Of a DNA stretch of 64,000 bases, positions 51,298-59,573 are shown one piece after another. Below the pieces are notes generated by a model that was given only the letters and a program-made list of their open reading frames with translations, did not search any database and was not told where the DNA came from. The DNA is from Mycobacterium sp. E787 (GTDB lineage: Bacteria > Actinomycetota > Actinomycetes > Mycobacteriales > Mycobacteriaceae): the NCBI RefSeq assembly GCF_001668725.1, contig NZ_LZKL01000127.1:223351-287350 (forward strand), given 5' to 3'. A program made the translations under genes and the position numbers. How positions within the stretch are numbered: the stretch's first letter is position 1; every line of letters starts with the position of its first letter.

Positions 51298-51870
51298 ATG
51301 CGACTGCCGCTGTTGCCGCCGACCAGTTTGACCGCCGCGCAGCAAGTTCTGTACGGCGACATGCGGGCCGTAATCGACAGCGGCTTTGGTGAACTCGTCG
51401 CCTACCGCAGCGACGGCGCACTGGTCGGGCCGTTCAACGGTTGGCTGCATTTCCCCCAATTCGGTTCGCCGGCTTGGGCGTTCAACAGATCGCTGTGGGA
51501 GCATGCCCTGCTGCCCGCCGGTGTCCATCAGCTGGTCATTCTGGTCACCGCCGCCAAATTCGGGGCGCGTTACGAGATCTACGGGCACGAGTACTTCGCG
51601 GCACGGGCCGGGCTGCCCGATGACAAGATCGCAACGATCGCCGCCGGTGAGCGCCCCGCCGATCTGACCGACGACGAACGGGTCGCCTACGACATGGCGG
51701 CCGCTCTCAACCGCGGCGGCGTTCTCGCCGAGACCACCTATCGGGCCGCCGTCGCGCGGTTCGGCGAGCACGGGGCTGCCGAGATCGTGTTTCTGGTGGG
51801 CTGCTTCTCCATGGTTGCCGTGACGCTCAACGCCTTCGACGCTGGAGTGCCGGGCCGCGAGGAGGCATAA
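51298..51870 (+). CDS. Carboxymuconolactone decarboxylase-like protein
   Basis: 190 residues from the ATG at 51298 with GGAG seven bases upstream; an in-frame GTG 66 nt earlier is less likely. The all-helical pattern ALVGPFNGWLHFPQFGSPAWAFNRSLWEHALLP, then HQLVILVTAAKFGARYEIYGHEYFAARAG, is that of CMD/AhpD-like proteins. The AhpD CxxC pair is absent (YEIYGHEY), so a peroxidase role is unlikely. Decarboxylase or hydrolase activity on a ring-cleavage product is possible. It is probably regulated by the divergent LysR protein. Confidence 0.82.
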   Translation: MRLPLLPPTSLTAAQQVLYGDMRAVIDSGFGELVAYRSDGALVGPFNGWLHFPQFGSPAWAFNRSLWEHALLPAGVHQLVILVTAAKFGARYEIYGHEYFAARAGLPDDKIATIAAGERPADLTDDERVAYDMAAALNRGGVLAETTYRAAVARFGEHGAAEIVFLVGCFSMVAVTLNAFDAGVPGREEA

Positions 51871-51959
51871 CGTCTCGCCTCCCGGGGTGGTTTGGTCCGC
51901 GGGCAGCGCTTGTCAGCACCTCAACATCCCGCGGTCACCCCCCAATCCGTACGGCTAAC

Positions 51960-52907
51960 TTAAACGGCGCGATCCACGGTATGCCGCTGGGCTTTCGTGA
52001 TCGCCTCGGTTTCCGCCGTGAGCTTCTCCCCGATGACCCGGATCTGCCTGGCGCTGAGTGGGCACAGCGGATGCAACGCCAGCATCAGGGCGGGTCGTCC
52101 CCGATGGTCGAGAACCGGGGCGGCGATGGTGACCACCGGTTGCTTGCGGCGTCCGGGGTTGTCGTCGGAAAGAAAGCCGATGGTGCTGAATTCGACGAGC
52201 AGCTGGTCCAGGATGTGCCGCACCGGCGTCGGCATCTCGTGGCTGTCGAGCGTGCCGACGACTTGGACGGCCTGCGCCAACGCGGGCGTCGTCCAGTCGA
52301 CGTCGTAGCCACGCCGCCGCGTGTGCTCCAGGACGCGTTCGAGTCGTCGGATCCGGTCGGTGTTGTCGCCCGCGCCGCGACGGACCCACGCCCGTTGTTC
52401 CTCCTCGGTGTCCCAGGCGGCGAGCGCGACGCCGAACGGCGGGGCGTAGGGGATCCGGTCGCCCGGAATGCCCGCCGGCTGCGTGGCGGGGTCACCCTCG
52501 AAGGCGGTGACCACCAACGAGTCACCGAATCGCTCGACGACCGAGCCGGCGTAGCCCACCTCGCGGGCGAGTCGCAGCGCCGCCGAGCGCGCGGCATGCG
52601 CGATCGGGCGCGCGGTGTCGGTCCGCGCGGCCACCACGGCCAGCGCGGGACCCAGGGTGAAGGTCTTGGCGACGGGATCGCGACTGGCCCAACCTCGGTC
52701 ACACAGCGTCTTCAGGATCGCGTGTGCGGTCGCCTGGGTGAGGCCGAGCTCGCGGACGATGTCCGAGAACCGCAGCCGGGTGTGCGCGGACCGCGCCAGG
52801 AGCTCGACCACGTCGAGCACGCGGGCGGTCGGCGCCGACGACGATCCCCGGATGGCTTGACTCCCTTGCGGCGAGGTTCCTACAGTAACGGCGAGATTCG
52901 AGATCAT
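51960..52907 (-). CDS. IclR-family transcriptional regulator
   Basis: 315 residues from the ATG at 52907. The winged helix (TARVLDVVELLARSAHTRLRFSDIVRELGLTQATAHAILKTLCDRGW, residues about 27-75) leads to a GAF-like effector domain with ALRLAREVGYAGSVVERFGDS and FEGDPATQPAG. No ribosome site precedes the ATG, but AATAAT lies 7-12 bases upstream, predicting a leaderless transcript. It is divergent from the SnoaL-SDR pair, its likely target. Confidence 0.87.
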   Translation of the reverse strand: MISNLAVTVGTSPQGSQAIRGSSSAPTARVLDVVELLARSAHTRLRFSDIVRELGLTQATAHAILKTLCDRGWASRDPVAKTFTLGPALAVVAARTDTARPIAHAARSAALRLAREVGYAGSVVERFGDSLVVTAFEGDPATQPAGIPGDRIPYAPPFGVALAAWDTEEEQRAWVRRGAGDNTDRIRRLERVLEHTRRRGYDVDWTTPALAQAVQVVGTLDSHEMPTPVRHILDQLLVEFSTIGFLSDDNPGRRKQPVVTIAAPVLDHRGRPALMLALHPLCPLSARQIRVIGEKLTAETEAITKAQRHTVDRAV

Positions 52908-52924
52908 ATATCGATTATTCGAGA
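52896..52924. promoter_or_regulatory. AT-rich promoter with direct repeats at IclR start
   Basis: ATTCGAGA occurs at 52896-52903 and 52917-52924, exactly 21 bp apart (two helical turns), straddling the IclR start codon. Between them lies ATCATATATCGAT. On the minus strand AATAAT acts as a -10 box. The layout suits cooperative binding by two IclR dimers and autorepression. Confidence 0.5.
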
Positions 52925-53022
52925 AAATAAATGAGGTCGATCGTTGGTCCCGACGCGCTCGAGCCGGCCGGCAGATCCGACGGCCCGCCGCGCATCGTGG
53001 TACATCCGAACGGAGCCGTCGC

Positions 53023-53436
53023 ATGACCGAACGAGAAGACCGCCAGGATATTTCGGATCTGCTGGTGCGTTACGCCACCGGAATCGACCGGCGTGACTGG
53101 GCGCTGTTCCGGACGGTGTTCACCGACGACTGCGAACTCGACTACGGCGTGATCGGCGCGTGGAAGGGTGTCGACGCCGTCACCGACTTCATGGCGCAGG
53201 TGCACGGGCTGGCCGGACACACCATGCACCGGCTGAGCAACCACGCCGTCACGGTCGACGGCGACAGGGCCGCGGCCCGCACATACGTCGACGGACTAAT
53301 CATGTCGGCCGACAACACATCCGGCGTCAACGCGATCGGGTTCTACGACGACGAGCTCGTCCGCACAGAAGACGGATGGCGCATCGCGCGCCGCCGGTAC
53401 ACCCAGGTTCGACTGACCACCGTGGGGAGCACTTAG
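53023..53436 (+). CDS. SnoaL-like (NTF2-fold) protein
   Basis: 137 residues with EDRQDISDLLVRYATGIDRRDWALFRTVFTDDCELDYG at the start. This is the SnoaL_4 pattern, with Tyr and Asp placed as in ketosteroid-isomerase/scytalone-dehydratase-like proteins. HRLSNHAVTVDGDRAAARTYVDG follows, then a C-terminal GWRIARRRYTQVR strand. A hydratase, dehydratase or isomerase role is plausible. GGAG is seven bases before the ATG. The next SDR gene starts directly after its stop, so they form one operon. Confidence 0.84.
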   Translation: MTEREDRQDISDLLVRYATGIDRRDWALFRTVFTDDCELDYGVIGAWKGVDAVTDFMAQVHGLAGHTMHRLSNHAVTVDGDRAAARTYVDGLIMSADNTSGVNAIGFYDDELVRTEDGWRIARRRYTQVRLTTVGST

Positions 53437-54252
53437 GTGACGTTCGCAACCAAATACGGACCGTGGGCCCTCGTCGCCGGCGCGTCCGACGGGCTAGGCG
53501 CCGCGTTCGCCGCGGGAATCGCCGAGCGCGGAGTCAACGTGGTGCTGCTGGCGCGCCGCCAGTCGGCCCTGGACCACGTTGCGGCGCAGATCAGCTCGCA
53601 ACACTGCGTCGAAACGCGCACGCTGGCTTTAGATCTCGCGGAGCCGGGCGCGGCGCGAGCGGTCGCGGCGGCGACCGGCGACCTCGAGATCGGGTTCCTG
53701 GTGTACTGCGCCGGCGCCGACCCGAATTTCAAGCCGTTCCTTGCCAGCCCGATCGAGGCCGCCGAGGCGATCGTGCAGCGCAACTGCATGGTGCCGACGC
53801 AGCTGTGCCACCACTTCGCCGCGGCGATGGTCGAGCGAGGCCGCGGCGGGATCGTCATCTTCGGTTCCGGCGCCGGCCTGGCCGGCGGCCCGAACATGGT
53901 CGCCTACGGCGCCTCCAAAGCGTTCGACATGGTCTTCGCCGAAGCGCTGTGGGCCGAACTGCACGACAAGGGCGTCGACGTCCTGGGCCTCATCCTCGGC
54001 AAGACCGACACGCCCGCGTTGCGACAGCTGGAGCACAGTCGCGGACAGATCAGCTCGCCCGACGACGCGCCGCCGGGCGCCGCGGCCGTCGACGACGTCA
54101 TCGCGGAGGCCTTCGAGAACCTCACCAACGGCCCGACCTGGATGGTCGGGGACATGCGCGCCGCGGCGCAGATGATGTCGTCCCTGACCCGCAATCAGAT
54201 CGTCGAACTGATGACGCGCGCGAGCGCCGCGGCGATGGGACCGCCGGGTTGA
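53437..54252 (+). CDS. SDR-family oxidoreductase
   Basis: 271 residues from a GTG directly after the SnoaL-like stop. AGASDGLG (14-21) replaces TGASxGIG, CAGADPN replaces NNAG, and Y157/K161 lie in AYGASKAFD. This variant is common among SDRs of the 17-beta-hydroxysteroid/very-long-chain ketoacyl reductase branch. Pairing with an NTF2-fold protein and an IclR regulator suggests a small inducible pathway for a cyclic or steroid-like compound. That is inference. Confidence 0.83.
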   Translation: MTFATKYGPWALVAGASDGLGAAFAAGIAERGVNVVLLARRQSALDHVAAQISSQHCVETRTLALDLAEPGAARAVAAATGDLEIGFLVYCAGADPNFKPFLASPIEAAEAIVQRNCMVPTQLCHHFAAAMVERGRGGIVIFGSGAGLAGGPNMVAYGASKAFDMVFAEALWAELHDKGVDVLGLILGKTDTPALRQLEHSRGQISSPDDAPPGAAAVDDVIAEAFENLTNGPTWMVGDMRAAAQMMSSLTRNQIVELMTRASAAAMGPPG

Positions 54253-54606
54253 CCGGGCGCGCGCCGGGAGATCGGCGCCCTGCCGTGAAGCTGCCTCAGC
54301 TGGGCGGAACCCCGGAGGCCGGCGGCGCGTCGTAGCGGATGTTGACGTGGTTGTCCGTCGGGCGCGCGCACCCGAAACCGACCGGGCCGGTGTGCGCGCT
54401 CAAGCTTTGCCAAAGTTTTGGATTAGCTGGCCCTAACTTTGAAGGTAGATCGTGTCAGCCAGCAAAGACGGCGTGCGGGGTGTCGGCGCGTCACCGGTCG
54501 AGAACGTTGCTGGCCTCCGGGATCGCGGGTAGGTTTGAGCGGGCGGGTCAAGTCACGGCCGCGAGCCCGAGCCATCGATGATCGGCACCCCTCTCTGAGT
54601 TGAAGG
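54253..54606. other. 354-bp region without a gene
   Basis: No complete gene was found. CAAAGTT (54411-54417) and AACTTTG (54435-54441) form a perfect 7-bp inverted repeat with a 17-bp loop in a locally AT-rich stretch, possibly part of the promoter for the exchanger gene at 54607. On the minus strand, one frame ending near 54294 reads like a protein C-terminus (KLWQSLSAHTGPVGFGCARP) but has no start, so it may be a decayed gene remnant. Confidence 0.4.
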
Positions 54607-55911
54607 ATGACGATGCTCGCCACAGACCGGCCCGCCGCAGTGACGCCGGCACGCGCGCGGCGGCGGACGCTGATCCGCTCGGCGCTGATCACCGCGACGT
54701 TCATCGCGCCGGCGGCGGTGGTCCGCATCGTCGGCCTGCACCTGGATCCGGTCGCCGCGCTGCTGACCTATGGCGCCGCGGTGGTGGCGGCCAGCTTCCT
54801 GCTGGCGTGGGCCGCCGAAGCCGCGCAGATCGACGTCGCCGGCGGGCTTGCGATCGCCGCCCTCGCTCTGGTCGCGGTGTTGCCCGAATACGCCGTTGAC
54901 CTGTACTACGCCTACGTGTCCGGACGCAACCCGGAATACGCCCAGTACGCCGCCGCCAACATGACCGGCTCCAACCGGCTCCTGATGGGGCTGGGCTGGC
55001 CGGTCGTGGTGCTGGTCAGCATCGTCGTCGCCCGCAAGGCGGGCTCCGGCAAACCCGGACCCAGGACCGCCGCGGTGGCACTCGAGCCCGCCAACCGCGT
55101 CGAACTCGGGTTCCTGCTGATCGCCGGCGTGGTGGCGTTCGTGATGCCGGCGACCGGGCAGATCCACCTGGCGCTCGGGCTGACGCTGCTGGCCTGGTTC
55201 GGCTTCTACCTGTACAAGATCGGCCATGGCGACGTGGAGGAGCCCGACCTCATCGGTACCGCCGCGGCGCTCGGGGAGCTGCCCGATCGCACCCGGCGCA
55301 TCGCCGTGATCGGGATGTTCCTGGCATCGGGCGCGGTGATCGTGCTCTGCGCCAAGCCTTTTGCGGACAATCTGGTCGCGGCCGGCGCGGAGCTGGGCAT
55401 CGACCGGTTCCTGCTCGTTCAATGGCTGGCCCCGCTGGCCTCCGAGGCGCCCGAGTTCATCATCGCGGTCATCTTCGCCACCCGCGGCAAGGGCACGGCG
55501 GCGATCGCCACACTGATCTCCTCGAAGGTCAACCAGTGGACGCTGCTGATCGGCTCGTTGCCCCTGGCCCACATTCTCGGCGGCGGCGGACCTTCCCTTG
55601 CGCTCGATTCCCGCCAGGTCGAGGAGGTGCTGCTGACCGCCACCCAAACCCTGATGGGGGTCGCCCTGATCCTCGGGCTGCGGTTCAGCCGCGCCTCGGC
55701 CGCCGCGCTGCTGACGCTGTTCGTGGTGCAATTCCCGATCGTTTCGACGCCGGGGCGGCTGGCGCTCTGCGCCATCTACACCGTCGTGGCGGTCGTCGGG
55801 CTGATCGTCAACCGGCGCTACGTGGCGAGCACCATCAAGGCGCCGTTTGTCGGGAGGGCCATCCGGCACAGCGGCCACCCCCACCACGCCGAGGACGGTC
55901 ACGGCCTCTAA
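54607..55911 (+). CDS. CaCA-superfamily sodium/calcium-type cation exchanger
   Basis: 434 residues with about eleven hydrophobic segments in two halves. The alpha-1 repeat is LVAVLPEYAVDLYYAYVSG..AANMTGSNRLL and alpha-2 is WLAPLASEAPEFIIAVIFATRGKG..ISSKVNQWTLLIGS. Both carry the acidic and polar residues expected for ion binding (PEYAVD, SEAPEF, N/S pairs). It should exchange sodium or protons for calcium or another cation. The ATG at 54613 may be the real start, since GAAGG lies seven bases before it. A small acidic/His tail (GHPHHAEDGHG) may bind metal. Confidence 0.85.
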   Translation: MTMLATDRPAAVTPARARRRTLIRSALITATFIAPAAVVRIVGLHLDPVAALLTYGAAVVAASFLLAWAAEAAQIDVAGGLAIAALALVAVLPEYAVDLYYAYVSGRNPEYAQYAAANMTGSNRLLMGLGWPVVVLVSIVVARKAGSGKPGPRTAAVALEPANRVELGFLLIAGVVAFVMPATGQIHLALGLTLLAWFGFYLYKIGHGDVEEPDLIGTAAALGELPDRTRRIAVIGMFLASGAVIVLCAKPFADNLVAAGAELGIDRFLLVQWLAPLASEAPEFIIAVIFATRGKGTAAIATLISSKVNQWTLLIGSLPLAHILGGGGPSLALDSRQVEEVLLTATQTLMGVALILGLRFSRASAAALLTLFVVQFPIVSTPGRLALCAIYTVVAVVGLIVNRRYVASTIKAPFVGRAIRHSGHPHHAEDGHGL

Positions 55912-55946
55912 CATCGCCGCTTGACACAACTACCTATGGGAGCGCC

Positions 55947-56771
55947 GTGGCTCGCGAAGTGTTGACCGTCATCGGTGTGGGCGGCATGGGGCAGGCGATC
56001 GCCCGACGGCTGGGCTCCGGCAAGACGCTGCTGTTGGCCGACTACAACGAGGCGACGCTGTCATCGGTCAGCGAATCGTTGGCGGCCGACGGCCACCAAG
56101 TCGAGAGCCGCGGCGTCGACGTCGCGTCGGCCGAATCGGTGCGCGCGCTGGCCGAACACGCCGCTGCACTGGGTCCCGTCACACAGGTGGCACACACCGC
56201 GGGCCTGTCCCCATCGCAGGCGCCGGCCGAGGCGATCCTGGCCGTGGACCTGCTGGGTACCGCGCTGGTGCTGCAGGAATTCGGCGACGTCGTCGCGCCG
56301 GGCGGCGCGGGCGTCGTCATCGCCAGCATGGCGGGACACATGTTTCCGCCGCTTCCGGCCGAGCAGGAGCGGGCACTGGCCCACCACCCGCCCGGCGAAT
56401 TGTTGCAGCTGGAGTTCATCAGCAGCATCACGGACCCCAACTTTGCCTATCCAATCGCCAAGCAGGCCAACCACATTCGCGTCCGCGCCGCCAGCGGCCA
56501 CTGGGGGCGGCGGGGGGCGCGCATCAATTCCATCAGCCCCGGCATCATCTCCACGCCCATGGGTCAGCAGGAACTGGCATCCCCGGTCGGTGAAGGCATG
56601 CGCGCGATGGTCGCCATGTCCGCCACCGGCCGCCTGGGAACTCCCGACGACATCGCCGCGGCCACCGCCTTCCTGCTCGGTCCCGACGCGTCGTTCATCA
56701 CCGGCACCGACGTCCTCGTCGACGGCGGCGTCATCGCGGCCATCAAGGCCGGCAGCCCCGCGAACGAATGA
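55947..56771 (+). CDS. SDR-like oxidoreductase with atypical cofactor loop
   Basis: 274 residues from a GTG at 55947 (TGGGAG upstream). The cofactor loop is VIGVGGMGQAIA rather than TGxxxGIG, which resembles the Rossmann start of other dehydrogenases. HTAGLSPSQ replaces NNAG, and Y168/K172 lie in AYPIAKQAN. The C-terminal ITGTDVLVDGG is SDR-like. Similar proteins are annotated as SDR oxidoreductases in mycobacteria; the substrate is unknown. It lies 35 bp after the exchanger stop and may share its transcript. Confidence 0.8.
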   Translation: MAREVLTVIGVGGMGQAIARRLGSGKTLLLADYNEATLSSVSESLAADGHQVESRGVDVASAESVRALAEHAAALGPVTQVAHTAGLSPSQAPAEAILAVDLLGTALVLQEFGDVVAPGGAGVVIASMAGHMFPPLPAEQERALAHHPPGELLQLEFISSITDPNFAYPIAKQANHIRVRAASGHWGRRGARINSISPGIISTPMGQQELASPVGEGMRAMVAMSATGRLGTPDDIAAATAFLLGPDASFITGTDVLVDGGVIAAIKAGSPANE

Positions 56772-56807
56772 CACGCCTCGTGGTTGGCGCGGGCCTATGC
56801 TGATCGG

Positions 56808-58208
56808 ATGCCGCAACGGGCGTTGCGCGATCGCCTGATCGAACTCGAGGTCCCCAGCGAGGATGTGGCGCGCGGCCGGGCGCTGCGGCAAACCGTCCCG
56901 CGGCGCGCCCTCGCCCAGCTGACTCCGGCCAGCCGAACGGCGACGGAAATTCTCGTCGCCCAAAACGCGGGCCGGCTAAGCGAACTCGTCCCGCTGCGGT
57001 TCGCCCGGATGCTCGCCGACCCGTTCTCCTTCTACCGGGGTTCGGCCGCGGTCATGGCCGCCGACCTCGGCGCCGGCCCCTCGACCGGCATCGAAATCCT
57101 GTGCTGCGGCGACGCCCACGTTGTGAATTTCGGCCTGTACGCCGCGCCGGACCGATCGATCGTCTTCGACCTGAACGACTTCGACGAAGCGGGCGTTGCC
57201 CCCGCGGAGTGGGACGTCAAACGCCTGATCACCAGCGCCATCGTCGGTGGGCGCCATGCCGGCTATCCCGACGACGCCATCCGCCGTTGCGTCGAGGAGG
57301 CCGTGACCGGCTACCAGAAGAGCCTGCAGGCCATGCTCGAGGAGATGGACGTCCTGGACCGCTACTACCTCCGGGTGGAACCCGAGCACTACACCGGGAA
57401 GGTGTCCAAGGGGCTGCAGGCGGTCATCCAAAAAACCATATCCCGGGCGCGCAGCCGAACGTCGGCGCGAGTCTTCAGGAAAATCACCGAGGTCGGGCGC
57501 GACGGAACCCCGCGCCTGCGGGAGGATCCCCCCGTGCTGCAGCACGTCGACGAGGAGACCGAGGCGCCGTTGGTGGAGGCGGTCAGGGAGTACCTGACCG
57601 CCGTCCCGTCCGACGTCGCGCTGTTGCTGTCGCACTTTCGCATCACGGATGTCGCGCTGAGGGTGGTCGGCGTGGGCAGCGTCGGGACCCGTTGCTACCT
57701 GGTCATATTGGTGGGGCCCAACGGCACGCCGCTGATCCTGCAGATCAAGGAGGCCACCCGGTCGGTGCTCGACGAATACGGCGGTTGGGCGCAGCCGGAG
57801 AGCCTCAAGGCGGCCGTCGAGGCGCACGGCCAGGGGGTGCGGGTCATCGACGGTCAGGTGATTCTGCAGGCGATGTCCGATGTGTTCCTCGGGGCCACGC
57901 GCAAGGACGGCCGCGACTACTACGTCCGCCAGTTCCATGACATGAAGGGCAGCATCGACGTGGCAGGGATGTCGGCGTCCACGTTCGGCGAATACGTCGT
58001 GGCGTGCGCGGTGTTGCTGGCGAGGGCGCATTCGCAGAGCGCCAATGCCTCGATCCTGCGCGGGTACGTCGGGACCAACGACACGGTGCACCAGGCGATC
58101 GCGGAGTGGTCCTATGCCTACGCCGACAAGTCGCTCGACGACTTTCACCAACTGCGCGCGGCGGCGGCGGCCGGCGACATCGAGGTGGCCGGCGACCCGC
58201 GCCGATAG
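56808..58208 (+). CDS. DUF2252-family protein
   Basis: 466 residues from the ATG at 56808. The pattern LVPLRFARMLADPFSFYRGSAAVMAADL, CCGDAHVVNFGLYAAPDRSIVFDLNDFDEA, WDVKRLITSAIV, and late YYVRQFHDMKGSID and LARAHSQSA define DUF2252. The GDxHxxN and DxNDFD segments resemble the catalytic and metal sites of aminoglycoside phosphotransferase/kinase-fold proteins, so a kinase-like role is possible. The function is unproven. It converges on the P450 gene with an 11-bp gap. Confidence 0.87.
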   Translation: MPQRALRDRLIELEVPSEDVARGRALRQTVPRRALAQLTPASRTATEILVAQNAGRLSELVPLRFARMLADPFSFYRGSAAVMAADLGAGPSTGIEILCCGDAHVVNFGLYAAPDRSIVFDLNDFDEAGVAPAEWDVKRLITSAIVGGRHAGYPDDAIRRCVEEAVTGYQKSLQAMLEEMDVLDRYYLRVEPEHYTGKVSKGLQAVIQKTISRARSRTSARVFRKITEVGRDGTPRLREDPPVLQHVDEETEAPLVEAVREYLTAVPSDVALLLSHFRITDVALRVVGVGSVGTRCYLVILVGPNGTPLILQIKEATRSVLDEYGGWAQPESLKAAVEAHGQGVRVIDGQVILQAMSDVFLGATRKDGRDYYVRQFHDMKGSIDVAGMSASTFGEYVVACAVLLARAHSQSANASILRGYVGTNDTVHQAIAEWSYAYADKSLDDFHQLRAAAAAGDIEVAGDPRR

Positions 58209-58219
58209 CGGCTGGGACC

Positions 58220-59500
58220 TCACGCGGGAGTCAGTCGGACCGCCAGGCGCGTGGGGCCGCGCAGCAGGCTGTTGGTAGACCAGCGGGGTGCACCGACCAC
58301 GGATATCCGGTCGACCCGCGTGACGAGCTCACGCAGCACCGCCTGGGCCTCCATGCGAGTCAATTGCGCTCCGATACACAGGTGCGCGCCGAACCCAAAA
58401 GTCATGTGCTGGGTGGGATTTCGATGCACCCGAAACGCGTCGGGTTCGTCGAACGCCAGCGGATCCCGATTGGCGGCCCCAATCGACAGCATGATCCGGG
58501 AACGCGCTGGAATCGTGGCGTCCCCGACCCGGTAGTCGTTGAGTGCGGTGCGATACACGTTCTGCGCCGGTGACAGATAGCGCAGCAATTCCTCGACCGC
58601 CATCGGTACCGAGTCGGGGTCGGCGCGTAGCAGCTCATACTGCTCCGGGTGGGCGGCCAGGGTGTCGAACATGCCGCCGAGAAGATTGGTGGTGGTCTCA
58701 TTGCCTGCCAACAGCAGAAGCATCGCGAAATAGAACAGCTCGCGGTCGGGCAGGGAGCCGGCCGCGTTCTCAGCCAGCAGCCGGCCCAGGATCGTGTCGG
58801 AGCCCTTCAGTCCGCCCACCGCGAACTGCCCGGTGAAATAGCGGTGCATCGCCCAGGAGCCGCGCAACGAGCCGGCGAGCTTGCGGGCGCCGCGCACCGA
58901 CAGGTCGAGATCGGTGATCTGTACCGACGCTTCCGACCACCGCCGAAAATCGTCGACGTCGGTGTCGGGAACACCCAGCAATTGGGCGATCAGCCGCACC
59001 GGCATCGGGATCGCCAGCCGTTGCACCACGTCGCAACCCGGGTTGGCCAACACGTCGCGGACCGTCTCCGCGGCCAACCGGTCGATGATCGGACGCCAGC
59101 TGTCAAGCGCGGCCCTGGTGAAGGCCGGCAGCACCTGACGCCGCTGCCGGGAGTGTTTCTCGCCGTCGAGCGAGACCAGGATGGGCGTGCGTATCCGGGT
59201 CAACATCGGCCCTTCGGCACTGGACAGGTTGGCGTCGTCGCGAGCGGCGGCCCGGACATCGTCCAAACGGCTCAGGACAAACACCCTGCGCTTCGGGTTG
59301 TACTGCACTCGAGGGCCGGCGTGCAATCGGCGGTAGGCCGAGTGTGGTTGGGCCGCCGTCGCCGCGTACAGCGGGTCGTATGCCGTGATGGCCGCATCGA
59401 TCGGCGCGCGCCGGCGGGCGCCCGCCGCATTGGCCAACACGGCGCCGGCCAGCGTGCGCGCCGCAGAGCCGGTGAAGCGAACCCCGTCAGTGAGCGTCAT
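58220..59500 (-). CDS. Cytochrome P450
   Basis: 426 residues with full P450 hallmarks: the I-helix AGNETTTN (265-272), the ExxR pair in VEELLRYLSP (E304, R307), and the heme loop MTFGFGAHLCIGAQL with C375 as thiolate ligand. HSRQRRQVLPAFT is the C-helix heme-contact region. The N-terminus has no membrane anchor, as usual for bacterial P450s. Electrons must come from a ferredoxin not encoded here. It is divergent from a MerR gene that probably controls it through the 23-bp repeat between them. The substrate is unknown. Confidence 0.93.
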   Translation of the reverse strand: MTLTDGVRFTGSAARTLAGAVLANAAGARRRAPIDAAITAYDPLYAATAAQPHSAYRRLHAGPRVQYNPKRRVFVLSRLDDVRAAARDDANLSSAEGPMLTRIRTPILVSLDGEKHSRQRRQVLPAFTRAALDSWRPIIDRLAAETVRDVLANPGCDVVQRLAIPMPVRLIAQLLGVPDTDVDDFRRWSEASVQITDLDLSVRGARKLAGSLRGSWAMHRYFTGQFAVGGLKGSDTILGRLLAENAAGSLPDRELFYFAMLLLLAGNETTTNLLGGMFDTLAAHPEQYELLRADPDSVPMAVEELLRYLSPAQNVYRTALNDYRVGDATIPARSRIMLSIGAANRDPLAFDEPDAFRVHRNPTQHMTFGFGAHLCIGAQLTRMEAQAVLRELVTRVDRISVVGAPRWSTNSLLRGPTRLAVRLTPA

Positions 59501-59520
59501 CGATCACCTGTCCTGTATTG

Positions 59521-59543
59521 TTACGTAACGGACCGTAACGTAA
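59521..59543. promoter_or_regulatory. 23-bp near-perfect inverted repeat, candidate MerR operator
   Basis: TTACGTAACGG (59521-59531) and CCGTAACGTAA (59533-59543) are inverted about A59532 with a single mismatch per arm. GTTACGTAAC within it is itself a perfect palindrome. It lies between the P450 start (59500) and the MerR start (59574), the place and symmetry expected for a MerR-type regulator of the divergent pair. Confidence 0.65.
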
Positions 59544-59573
59544 ATCTCCGTAATCGACAATGGGTTACCTGCT

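Noticed and set aside
54553..55929. 458-residue minus-strand frame opposite the exchanger
   Set aside because: Gly/Gln/Arg/Asp-rich shadow without domains; the plus strand has membrane segments and alpha repeats.
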